Source: Lentisphaerota bacterium | Lineage (GTDB): Bacteria; Verrucomicrobiota; Lentisphaeria; Victivallales; Victivallaceae | Length of the DNA: 64,000 nt | Assembly: GCA_015061885.1 (NCBI GenBank) | Contig: SUVS01000001.1 | Location: 1 to 64,000 of the forward strand | Direction: 5' to 3' | Shown here: in pieces, positions 17,885 through 25,943 of the stretch | Position numbering within the stretch: position 1 is the stretch's first letter | Layout: each line of letters starts with the position of its first letter | Program-made: the position numbers and the translations under genes | Notes under the pieces: generated by a model | Database searches by the model: none | What the model was told of the DNA's origin: nothing | Seen by the model: only the letters and a program-made list of their open reading frames with translations

Positions 17885-19759
17885 ATGGAACTGGGTAATA
17901 CATTACAGAATTTTGCCGTTTTACAGCGTAACAGCGTAAATGTTTCGGAGCATCCTTTTTATGGGTGTTCAAAAAATAACGGCGATGTTCTGATGACGGT
18001 CAAAAATGCCGATGGAGCGATCGTAAACGGTTTGGAAAAAGTTGTTGCCGGTACGGCTCAAAGCGGCAAAGTCAACGGCGTTATCAAAGGTCTGCCCACA
18101 GGTGGACCTTATACAATAACTTTGCAGATCGCCAAAACAAGTGAAAAAGTTGTTTTCAAAGATGTGCTGGTCGGCGATTTGTGGCTGTTGGCAGGTCAGA
18201 GCAATATGGCTGATTACGGCGAATTGCCGTCGCTTTCGGAGCCCGATCCGATGGTACATGCCTACTATATGGTCAATAAATGGGATATTGCCCAAGACCC
18301 GCTGCACGATACCGGCAGAGCCGTTGCACCGGTGCATGGCGGCAGTCCGGAAAATTTGCCGAAAACCGCCGGCGGACGCGGGGCAGGGCCGGGATTGGCA
18401 TTTGCACTTGCCATGTATAAAACAACCAACATCCCGCAGGGCGTGATTGCCTGTGCCCACGGCGGAACAACATTGCAGCAATGGGATCCGGCTTTGAAAA
18501 AACAAGGCGGCAACTCGCTTTACGGAGCTATGTATGAGCGATTGCAGGAGCTTGGGGGCAAAGTTGCCGGAGCTTTGTGGTATCAGGGATGCAGTGATGC
18601 GGGCAGTGATGATAAAGTCGATCAATACTCTGTTCGCACCCGCAAGTTGTTCAATGCCATACGGCGTGATTGCAACAATGCTGATCTGCCGATAGTATTG
18701 GTGCAGTTGGGGGCTTTTGTAGCCAATCCCGGCGATGTGAATATTTCACAGAAACGCTGGTTGAGAGTCCGTTGCGAGCAGTACAAACTTTCGCTTAAAA
18801 TGAAAAACACCGCTTGCGTTCCGGCTATTGATCTGGATTTAAGCGATCAAATACATTTATCCAACCGCGGAGTTGCCATACTGGGTCAGCGTTTGGCGTA
18901 TGCCATGCAGTCTTTGCGTGAGCCGGAAAAATATCTGCCGCCGATCAGGGTAAAGAGCCTGCGTTGTACAACAGATGTTGCCACCGCCAATGCCAAAGTG
19001 GAGATAACTTTTGACAATGTTTGCGGTGCTTTGCATGCCAATGGCGGTAATCCGTGCGGATTTTCGCTCACCAAAGATGGCGAATATATATCGGATGCGA
19101 TCAACTGCCGTTTGAATGGCAACCGGGCAACTGTGCTTTTGAAAATGCCGGCACTGTTTTTTAACGAAAGTTATCAGGTCGCTTATGGCGGAAATCTTCA
19201 GCCGCATGCCAATATAGTTGATCAGGCGGGGCGTTCACTGCCGTGTTTTACTATGGGCGGTAAAAAGAAACCTGACAATATGACTGCGTTTGTTACAGAT
19301 GCGTTGGTCAGTACTGCCTCTTACGGCAGTGAAGAACTTGCTGACTTGAATCTGCCCGGAGATGCTGAATGGGATAAACTCAACTTCAGTAAGGCGGCAT
19401 TCAGCAATGTTTATCTGCTTTGTCCGCCGCCGGAACCGGGAACGGATGCCAAAGCTCCACGCAAGTATTACTTCTGCTGGCAGATAGAGTTGCCGGAAGC
19501 TATGGAACTGAAAGTCATGTTTGGTTCGGATGCCCCATTTGCTCTCTACTGTAACCGCAAAGAGTTGATGCGGCATTTTACCACCAACCCGGTGGTACTC
19601 GATGAATTTACCGACAAGCTGAAACTTCCTGCCGGCAGACATGAATTTACTGCTGTTTTTGCCTCCCACGGTAATCGCGGCTGGGGAATCTGCTGCCGCT
19701 ATGTAAGATTGGATGGCAAATTTGCTCCGGCGGTAGTCCCGGTTGACGAACTTGAATAA
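17885..19759 (+). CDS. Sialate O-acetylesterase-like protein (SASA/SGNH family)
   Basis: The 624-residue protein carries the SASA domain (PF03629): the nucleophile Ser106 in LLAGQSNM, the oxyanion Gly/Asn block AHGGTTLQQWD, and the Asp321-x-x-His324 dyad in DLSDQIHLS. These enzymes remove acetyl groups from sialic acid, xylan or other glycans. A beta-rich N-terminal region (about 1-95) and C-terminal sandwich (about 350-610) flank the catalytic core. No signal peptide is visible, unlike most family members. It completes the carbohydrate island and could deacetylate a substituted polysaccharide before or after lyase and GHL6 action. Confidence 0.88.
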   Translation: MELGNTLQNFAVLQRNSVNVSEHPFYGCSKNNGDVLMTVKNADGAIVNGLEKVVAGTAQSGKVNGVIKGLPTGGPYTITLQIAKTSEKVVFKDVLVGDLWLLAGQSNMADYGELPSLSEPDPMVHAYYMVNKWDIAQDPLHDTGRAVAPVHGGSPENLPKTAGGRGAGPGLAFALAMYKTTNIPQGVIACAHGGTTLQQWDPALKKQGGNSLYGAMYERLQELGGKVAGALWYQGCSDAGSDDKVDQYSVRTRKLFNAIRRDCNNADLPIVLVQLGAFVANPGDVNISQKRWLRVRCEQYKLSLKMKNTACVPAIDLDLSDQIHLSNRGVAILGQRLAYAMQSLREPEKYLPPIRVKSLRCTTDVATANAKVEITFDNVCGALHANGGNPCGFSLTKDGEYISDAINCRLNGNRATVLLKMPALFFNESYQVAYGGNLQPHANIVDQAGRSLPCFTMGGKKKPDNMTAFVTDALVSTASYGSEELADLNLPGDAEWDKLNFSKAAFSNVYLLCPPPEPGTDAKAPRKYYFCWQIELPEAMELKVMFGSDAPFALYCNRKELMRHFTTNPVVLDEFTDKLKLPAGRHEFTAVFASHGNRGWGICCRYVRLDGKFAPAVVPVDELE

Positions 19760-20104
19760 TTGTATGGCACATTCCGGTTTTGTGTTGTTTTGGGAAAAAT
19801 ACCGCGAAATGTAAACTGAATATCGCAAATTGTGGATGCGGGCAATAGAATAGATGACGGCTGTGGGAAATTTTTTGGGAAAAATCCTTGCCGCCGGTGT
19901 TTACCGCATACGCTGGCAATATTGTGTATGGCAGCATAACGGTAATTAACGGGATTTAACGGGGGAAAATCTTGCCGCCTGTGCTGCACTGCGTACTGCT
20001 TGCAGAAACAGTGCGGCTTTCCGGCTGCCGCCTCTCAAAATTTCTCAAAGCGACCCAAAACCTTCCAAAATTCTCAAACTCTCTCTCTGCCGCTCGGCAG
20101 ATAA
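19760..20104. other. Gene-poor gap with a decamer repeat at 19938
   Basis: No convincing gene lies here. At 19938-19965 the repeat AACGGTAATTAAC is followed by ATTTAACGGGGG in a 10-bp step, matching the cluster at 5057. From 20032 to 20085 the strand is rich in CTCAAA/TCTC steps. The rest shows no strong structure. Confidence 0.5.
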
Positions 20105-20136
20105 AAAAAGGTGCGCTCTTTTGAACGCACCTTTTT
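20105..20136 (-). terminator. Rho-independent terminator of nifJ
   Basis: AAAAAGGTGCG (20105-20115) pairs perfectly with CGCACCTTTTT (20126-20136) around a 10-base loop. On the minus strand the stem is followed by seven T residues. It lies 18 nt past the nifJ stop. The symmetric A/T ends might also stop transcripts from the plus strand. Confidence 0.9.
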
Positions 20137-20153
20137 GTTGGCTTTTATGATGA

Positions 20154-23100
20154 TTATTTCATCACTTCGCCGAGCTTCTTGAAGAAGTCCATACGACGCT
20201 TGCAATCCGCTTCTGCCTTGGCGAAGAGTTCTTCAGCGTTGGCAGGATTGGTCTTGGTCAAGCTGGCGTAACGGCGTTCACCGCGGATGAAGTCCTGGAA
20301 ACTGCCGGTAGCTTCTTTGGTTTCCCATTTGAACGGAGCTTCGGCGTTGGCAGGATTGTAGCGGTAGAGCGGCCAGTATCCGGCTTCCACAGCCTTCTTG
20401 GCTTCGTTCTGGCTCATACGCATGTCGCCCTTGATACCGTGGGCAATACAGGGAGCGTAAGCCAGAATGATGGACGGGCCGTTGTAGGCTTCGGCTTCTT
20501 TGATCGCGGTCAAAGCCTGCTGGCGGTTCGCCCCCATACAGATGCTTGCCACATAGACATTGCCGTAGCTCATGCACATGAAGCCGAGGTTCTTCTTGGT
20601 CTGTTCCATACCGGCGTTGGCAAAGAGTGCCACGGCACCGATCGGAGTGGACTTGGAAGCCTGACCGCCGGTGTTGGAGTACACTTCGGTATCCAGCACG
20701 AGGATGTTCACATTGCGTTTCTGGGCGACAACGTGATCCAACCCGCCGTAACCGATATCGTATGCCCAGCCGTCACCGCCGAAGATCCACAAGCTCTTAT
20801 CGACAAAGTAGTCGGAGAGTTCAGCGATCTTGGTAAGGATGGCTTTGCCTTCCGGGCAGGCAGCGGATTCAATAGCTGCGGGCAATGCGGCTTTGATGGC
20901 ATCCTGATTGGCGATAGCTTCGGCATCGGTGCTGTTCCAAAGTTCGATACCCTTGGTGAGCAGCGCTTTGATTTCGCACTTGCAGTCACCGGCTTTTTCC
21001 AACAGAGCTTCCACATTGTTGCGGAGCTGGGCGCGGTTGGTATCAATAGCCATACGCATACCGTAGCCGTATTCAGCGTTGTCTTCAAACAAGCTGTTGG
21101 CCCATGCGGGACCGCGGCCGGCCTTGTCTTTGCAGTAGGGCAGGCTCGGGAAGCTGCCGCCGTAGATGGAGCTGCAGCCGGTGGCGTTGGCAACGACCAT
21201 GCGGTTACCGAAGAGCTGGCTTACGAGTTTGACATACGGAGTTTCGCCGCAACCGGCACAGGCACCGCTGAACTCAAAGTAGGGCTTCAGGAACTGTGAA
21301 CCCTTGACGGTATCAATGCTGACGCCGCCGGTAACGTTGTCCGGAAGAGCTTCAAAGAATTTTTCGTTTTCGTTCTGACCGGCAGCGCGTTCGGCAGCCA
21401 GCGGACTGAAGGAGAGAGCCTTTTCCTTGGCAGGACAGGTTTCAATACAGACACCGCAACCGGTACAGTCTTCCACATAGACCTGCATGCGATAGACCAG
21501 ACCGGGTTCTTTCACGCCCTTGGGTGCAACAGTTTCAAAGGTGGCGGGCTTGTTGGCAAGATCGCTTTCTTTGACCAGTTTGGCACGGATGGCGGCATGC
21601 GGACATGCCATTACGCACTGGTTGCACTGGATACATTTGGCGGAATCCCATTTCGGAACGCTCGGAGCGATACCGCGTTTTTCCAAAGCACTGGTGCCGG
21701 TGGGCATGGAGCCGTCGAAGCTCATAGCGGAAACCGGGATGCTGTCGCCCTGCAAATGGAGGATCGGCTTCATCAGTTTGGTGGCAAAATCACCGGCATC
21801 ATCGGCGATCAGTTTGGGTGCTACATAGCTTTCGGTAATGGCCGCAGGAACAGCGATTTCTGCCAGACCTTCGAGAGCCATATCCACGCACTTGATGTTC
21901 TGGGCAACGATTTCATCGCCCTTCTTCTTGAATTTCTTTTCGATCGCCTTTTTGATGTGACCGATCGCTTCGTCTGCCGGAATGATCGCGGCGAGTTTGA
22001 AGAAGCAGGTCTGCATGATGGTCGATACATATTTGGCACTGCCGACTTCCAAAGCAGTCTTGAGTGCGTCGATAGCATAGACTTTGATCTTTTTGGCGAT
22101 GATAACTTCCTGCATTTCCTTGGTGAAGGATGCGAAAACTTCATCAGCTTTCTTGGAGGTGTTGATCAGGAAGGTACCGTTTTCTTTGATACCGGCAAGC
22201 ATGTCGTAACGGCCGACATAGGCTTCGTTGTGGCAGGCTACAAAGTCAGGAGCGGTGATAAGATAGGGCGATTTGATTTCCACATCGCCGAAACGCAGGT
22301 GCGAAACGGTCACGCCGCCGGACTTTTTGCTGTCGTAGGAGAAATAAGCCTGAACATATTTATCGGTGTTGTCGCCGATAATTTTGATGGAGTTCTTGTT
22401 GCTGCCGACGGTACCGTCGCCACCCAGACCCCAGAACATACAGGCAGTGGAACCGGCGGGTTCAGTGACCAGCTGTTCGTCGATGACAAGCGAGAGATTG
22501 CTCTTGTCGTCGTTGATACCAACGGTGAAGTTGTGGGTGCATTTGCCGGCCAGATGCTTGTAAATCGCATTGACCATGCTGGGGGTGAATTCTTTGCTGG
22601 CAAGACCATAACGGCCGCCGATGATCTTGATGCCGGTGGTGGCAAGAGCCGCCTGAACATCGAGGAACAACGGTTCGCCGAGGCAGCCGGGTTCTTTGCA
22701 GCGGTCAAGCACGGCAATGCGTTTGACACTCTTGGGCAGAGCATTGACCAGTGCGGCGGCATCGAACGGACGGTACAGACGGACTTTGACCAAACCGAGT
22801 TTGCTGCCTTTGGCATTCAGGTAGTTGATGGTTTCTTCAATGGTTTCGCAAGCGGAACCCATGGCAACGATCACATCTTCGGCATCTTCTGCACCGACAT
22901 AATCGAACAGATGATAGCTGCGGCCGGTAGCCTTGGCAACCACATCCATGTACTTCTGGACGATGGCGGGCAGTGCGGCATATTCGTTGTTGGTGGTTTC
23001 GCGGCCCTGGAAGTAAACGTCAGGGTTCTGGGCAGCCATTTTGGCATACGGAGCTTCCGGACGCAATGCACGGTTGCGGAAGCGTTCCACAAACTTCATA

Positions 23101-23687
23101 TCCAGCATCGACTTCATGTCGGCATAGTCCAACAGTTCGATCTTCTGGATTTCGTGAGAGGTACGGAACCCGTCGAAGAATGCCAGGAACGGTACTTCGC
23201 TTTCCAAAGTAGCCAGATGGGCAACGATGGCAAGGTCGTGGGTTTCCTGGATGCTGGCGGCACTGGTCATGGCATAACCGGTGGAACGGCAGCTCATAAC
23301 GTCGGAGTGGTCGCCGAAGATGGAGAGCGACTGGGCCGCGAGGGCACGGGCAGATACATGGAAGACGGTCGGGAGCATTTCACCGGCGATCTTGTACATG
23401 TTGGGCACCATCAGCAGCAAACCCTGGCTGGCGGTAAAGGTAGTCGTTAATGCACCGGCACTCAAGCTGCCGTGGACCGCACCGGCGGCACCGGCTTCGG
23501 ACTGCATTTCTGCGATTTCGACCACCTGGCCGAACATGTTTTTAAGACCCTGGCTTGCCCAGGTGTCGGCGTACTCACCCATCGTCGAGGACGGGGTGAT
23601 CGGGTAGATCGCGGCTGCTTCGCTGAATGCGTAAGCTACATACGCTGCGGCGTAGTTACCGTCGATCGTCTGCATGACTTTACCCAT
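20154..23687 (-). CDS. nifJ: Pyruvate:ferredoxin (flavodoxin) oxidoreductase
   Basis: The 1177-residue single-chain enzyme oxidises pyruvate with CoA to acetyl-CoA, CO2 and reduced ferredoxin. All domains are present: the N-terminal thiamine-pyrimidine domain (YAAAYVAYAFSEAAAIYPITPSS), the CoA-binding gamma region, a two-[4Fe-4S] ferredoxin insert (CIQCNQCVMACP and CTGCGVCIETCP, about 690-760), and the C-terminal thiamine-diphosphate domain with CAGCGE and GCSSIYGG plus the Mg site GGDGWAYDIGYGG. Length is typical. A promoter and leader hairpin precede it and a strong terminator follows, so it is monocistronic, just downstream of the hydrogenase operon that would consume its ferredoxin. Confidence 0.97.
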   Translation of the reverse strand: MGKVMQTIDGNYAAAYVAYAFSEAAAIYPITPSSTMGEYADTWASQGLKNMFGQVVEIAEMQSEAGAAGAVHGSLSAGALTTTFTASQGLLLMVPNMYKIAGEMLPTVFHVSARALAAQSLSIFGDHSDVMSCRSTGYAMTSAASIQETHDLAIVAHLATLESEVPFLAFFDGFRTSHEIQKIELLDYADMKSMLDMKFVERFRNRALRPEAPYAKMAAQNPDVYFQGRETTNNEYAALPAIVQKYMDVVAKATGRSYHLFDYVGAEDAEDVIVAMGSACETIEETINYLNAKGSKLGLVKVRLYRPFDAAALVNALPKSVKRIAVLDRCKEPGCLGEPLFLDVQAALATTGIKIIGGRYGLASKEFTPSMVNAIYKHLAGKCTHNFTVGINDDKSNLSLVIDEQLVTEPAGSTACMFWGLGGDGTVGSNKNSIKIIGDNTDKYVQAYFSYDSKKSGGVTVSHLRFGDVEIKSPYLITAPDFVACHNEAYVGRYDMLAGIKENGTFLINTSKKADEVFASFTKEMQEVIIAKKIKVYAIDALKTALEVGSAKYVSTIMQTCFFKLAAIIPADEAIGHIKKAIEKKFKKKGDEIVAQNIKCVDMALEGLAEIAVPAAITESYVAPKLIADDAGDFATKLMKPILHLQGDSIPVSAMSFDGSMPTGTSALEKRGIAPSVPKWDSAKCIQCNQCVMACPHAAIRAKLVKESDLANKPATFETVAPKGVKEPGLVYRMQVYVEDCTGCGVCIETCPAKEKALSFSPLAAERAAGQNENEKFFEALPDNVTGGVSIDTVKGSQFLKPYFEFSGACAGCGETPYVKLVSQLFGNRMVVANATGCSSIYGGSFPSLPYCKDKAGRGPAWANSLFEDNAEYGYGMRMAIDTNRAQLRNNVEALLEKAGDCKCEIKALLTKGIELWNSTDAEAIANQDAIKAALPAAIESAACPEGKAILTKIAELSDYFVDKSLWIFGGDGWAYDIGYGGLDHVVAQKRNVNILVLDTEVYSNTGGQASKSTPIGAVALFANAGMEQTKKNLGFMCMSYGNVYVASICMGANRQQALTAIKEAEAYNGPSIILAYAPCIAHGIKGDMRMSQNEAKKAVEAGYWPLYRYNPANAEAPFKWETKEATGSFQDFIRGERRYASLTKTNPANAEELFAKAEADCKRRMDFFKKLGEVMK

Positions 23688-23741
23688 TGAAAACCTCCAA
23701 TGTTGTTTAATGGTTGAATGGTTGTAAAAAACTTATCCACA

Positions 23742-23763
23742 CCGGAAAATATCACATTTCCGG
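23742..23763 (-). promoter_or_regulatory. Hairpin in the nifJ leader
   Basis: CCGGAAA (23742-23748) and TTTCCGG (23757-23763) form a 7-bp stem with an 8-base loop, between the predicted promoter and the nifJ start. It may be an mRNA-stability stem or a protein-binding palindrome. No T tract follows. Confidence 0.4.
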
Positions 23764-23785
23764 CAGTATATAATTAAATTTGTAT

Positions 23786-23813
23786 AATATACTCTATAAA
23801 AAGAATTTTTCAA
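23786..23813 (-). promoter_or_regulatory. Predicted nifJ promoter
   Basis: On the minus strand TTGAAA (23813-23808) and TATATT (23791-23786) are 16 bp apart. The same TATATTAT -10 region occurs ahead of rex and ffh. The leader would be about 90 nt. Confidence 0.55.
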
Positions 23814-23831
23814 CCATTTTGACAATAAAAA

Positions 23832-23871
23832 ATCGCTCCCGGATGACTTTATATCCAAATCCGGGAGCGAT
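23832..23871 (-). terminator. Rho-independent terminator of the rex-hydCBA operon
   Basis: A perfect 13-bp stem joins bases 23832-23844 and 23859-23871 around a 14-base loop. On the minus strand TTTTTTATT follows. It ends the hydrogenase transcript just upstream of the nifJ promoter. Confidence 0.92.
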
Positions 23872-23902
23872 AATATCGTTTTTATTCAAAAACAGCTGCT
23901 TT

Positions 23903-25924
23903 TTACAACGCGGCGATACCGTCTTTGATTGCCTGACCGAGTGATTCAACGGAATAATCTTCCATATCCAACACCAGATCGCCGATGGTCAGACCGATGG
24001 TACCTTCCACCTGCGGGCGGGAGCTGAATGTTGCATCAATATCCACCTGTTCAGCCAAGCCGTTGGCTTTTACATAACCGACCAGACCGGCAAGCAGTTT
24101 CTGGCCCTGGCAATCCGGCTGCTGGGTGCAGATCGTTACGCAGATCGGCAGTTTCTTTTCGGCACTGCCGCACAGCACATTCTGGCGGGCATCAAAGATC
24201 TGGCAGCGGTTCTGATAATGTGTATGCAGTGCTTCGTGGGCTTCGTGACTGCCGGGTTTGCCGCCGTAATTTTCTTCGTAGCACTGGGCTACGAGGAAGT
24301 TATCCTGCGATTTCTGCAAACGGCGGGATTTATCTGCCGAGTAAAGGCCGGAGGCACGCATCTTGCGGAAGCCCGGAGTGGTGTTGATGGGCTGACCACC
24401 GCCGGCAATACAGCCGCCGGGGCAGGACATGACTTCCACAAACTGGTAATCAGCTTCGCCGGCTTTGATCTGTTCGATCAGCTTGCGGGCGGCGGCAAGG
24501 GTATGGACCACTGCCACTTTGACCTCTTTGCCGGAAACGTTATAGGTGGCTTCACGCAGGTAATCCATGCCGCGGACTTCCTTGAAGTCAACTTTTTCAA
24601 GCGGTTTGCCTTCGAGTTTTTCCACCGCGTAACGCAACGCCGCTTCCATAACGCCGCCGGTGGCCCCGAAGATCACACCGCCGCCGGTGGAGAACCCCAG
24701 CGGCATATCGAATGCTTCGTCGGGCAGCTGCATCATGTTTATACCCATGGATTTAATCATCTGCGCCAATCCTACTGTGGTTACGACATGGTCAACATCC
24801 TGACGGCCTTCACGCTTGAATTTATCCAGTTTGGCTTCAAACTTCTTTGCCACGCAGGGCATGAAAGATACGATCACCAGATTTTCCGGTTTGATACCCA
24901 ATTTTGCGGGCAGAGTCTGACGGGCGACTGCCCCGAAGATCTGCTGCGGAGAACGGGTACTGGAGAGGTTCGGCAGCAGTTCCGGATAGTATGTTTCCGC
25001 AAACTTGACCCATGCTGGACAGCAGCTGGTAAACATCGGCAGTTTACCGCCATTTTGTATGCGTTCAAGCAATTCGGTGGCTTCTTCAAAGATGGTCATG
25101 TCTGCCGAGAAGCATGTATCGTAAACATAGTCAAAACCCATGAGCTTGAGGGCGGAAATCATCTTGCCTTCCACATTTTCGCCGATCTTGCAGCCGAAGT
25201 ATTCGCCCAAAGCCACACGCACCGCCGGAGCGATCTGGGCTACGACCACCTTTTCCGGATCGTTCAGTGCCGTCCAGACCTTATCGTAATCCGGTTTGGG
25301 CACAATGGCTCCGGTGGGGCAGACTGCCGCACACTGACCGCAATTTACACATTCCACTTCGTTGAGGTCTTTGTCAAAAGCCGGTGCTACACGGGCCTTT
25401 GCTCCGCGGAACGCAAAGTCGATAGCTCCAACGCTCTGGACTTCGGAACAGACACGCACGCAGTCGCCGCAAAGTACGCACTTGTTGGGATCACGCACGA
25501 TGGAGTCGCTGGAGTCGTCGATCGGCAGATCCTGTTCGGTCTGCTTGTAACGGATTTCGCTTACACCCAGACGGCGGGCAATATCCTGCAAATTGCAGTT
25601 GTTGCTGCGTGAGCAACTGGGGCATTCGCGTTTGTGATTGGCGAGCAGAAGCTCGATATTGATCTTACGCATGTTACGTAACTGGGCAGTTTCGGTCTTG
25701 ATGACCATACCGGCACGGGGGGCGGTGGCACACGCTGCGGTTACGCCTTTACCCACGACCTCCACCAGACAGAGCCGGCAGGCCCCGTAGATGGAAAGTT
25801 CCGAGTGGTAGCAGAAGGTCGGCAGATCAATACCGGCCTTGCGGATTACTTCAAGCAGATTGCGTTCGCCTTCGATCGCAACTTCTATGTTGTTGATTAT
25901 AATAGTATTGGGTTTGGTTTCCAT
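23903..25924 (-). CDS. hydA: [FeFe] hydrogenase catalytic subunit with extra C-terminal domain
   Basis: The 673-residue protein makes or consumes H2 at an H-cluster. Domains in order: 2Fe-2S ferredoxin (about 5-80, cysteines 38, 49, 52, 65), His-Cys 4Fe-4S region (NHKRECPSCSRSNNC, 96-110), two 4Fe-4S clusters (149-159 and 192-202), then the H domain with TSCCPAW (299-305), FMPCVAKK (Cys357) and VMSCPGGCIAGGGQP (Cys501, Cys505), all intact. With hydB and hydC it fits the trimeric NADH-dependent, probably electron-bifurcating type. About 90 residues beyond the H domain (about 585-673) form an additional thioredoxin-fold-like module with cysteines 595, 599 and 605. It is last in the rex-hydC-hydB-hydA operon. 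Confidence 0.95.
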   Translation of the reverse strand: METKPNTIIINNIEVAIEGERNLLEVIRKAGIDLPTFCYHSELSIYGACRLCLVEVVGKGVTAACATAPRAGMVIKTETAQLRNMRKINIELLLANHKRECPSCSRSNNCNLQDIARRLGVSEIRYKQTEQDLPIDDSSDSIVRDPNKCVLCGDCVRVCSEVQSVGAIDFAFRGAKARVAPAFDKDLNEVECVNCGQCAAVCPTGAIVPKPDYDKVWTALNDPEKVVVAQIAPAVRVALGEYFGCKIGENVEGKMISALKLMGFDYVYDTCFSADMTIFEEATELLERIQNGGKLPMFTSCCPAWVKFAETYYPELLPNLSSTRSPQQIFGAVARQTLPAKLGIKPENLVIVSFMPCVAKKFEAKLDKFKREGRQDVDHVVTTVGLAQMIKSMGINMMQLPDEAFDMPLGFSTGGGVIFGATGGVMEAALRYAVEKLEGKPLEKVDFKEVRGMDYLREATYNVSGKEVKVAVVHTLAAARKLIEQIKAGEADYQFVEVMSCPGGCIAGGGQPINTTPGFRKMRASGLYSADKSRRLQKSQDNFLVAQCYEENYGGKPGSHEAHEALHTHYQNRCQIFDARQNVLCGSAEKKLPICVTICTQQPDCQGQKLLAGLVGYVKANGLAEQVDIDATFSSRPQVEGTIGLTIGDLVLDMEDYSVESLGQAIKDGIAAL

Positions 25925-25943
25925 TTATATGTTCTCCGTAAAA

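Noticed and set aside
20032-20085. Possible third, degenerate copy of the inverted-repeat element (CTCAAAATTTCTCAAAGCGACCC region)
   Set aside because: It shares only scattered CAAA and CCTTCC words with the two real copies and has no matching inverted end.
21597-23450. Open frame of 617 codons on the plus strand opposite nifJ
   Set aside because: It is a by-product of the codon pattern of nifJ. The translation has no family motif, and nifJ on the other strand is complete. Similar long antisense frames opposite the DUF4838, hydA, hydB and hisS genes were rejected for the same reason.
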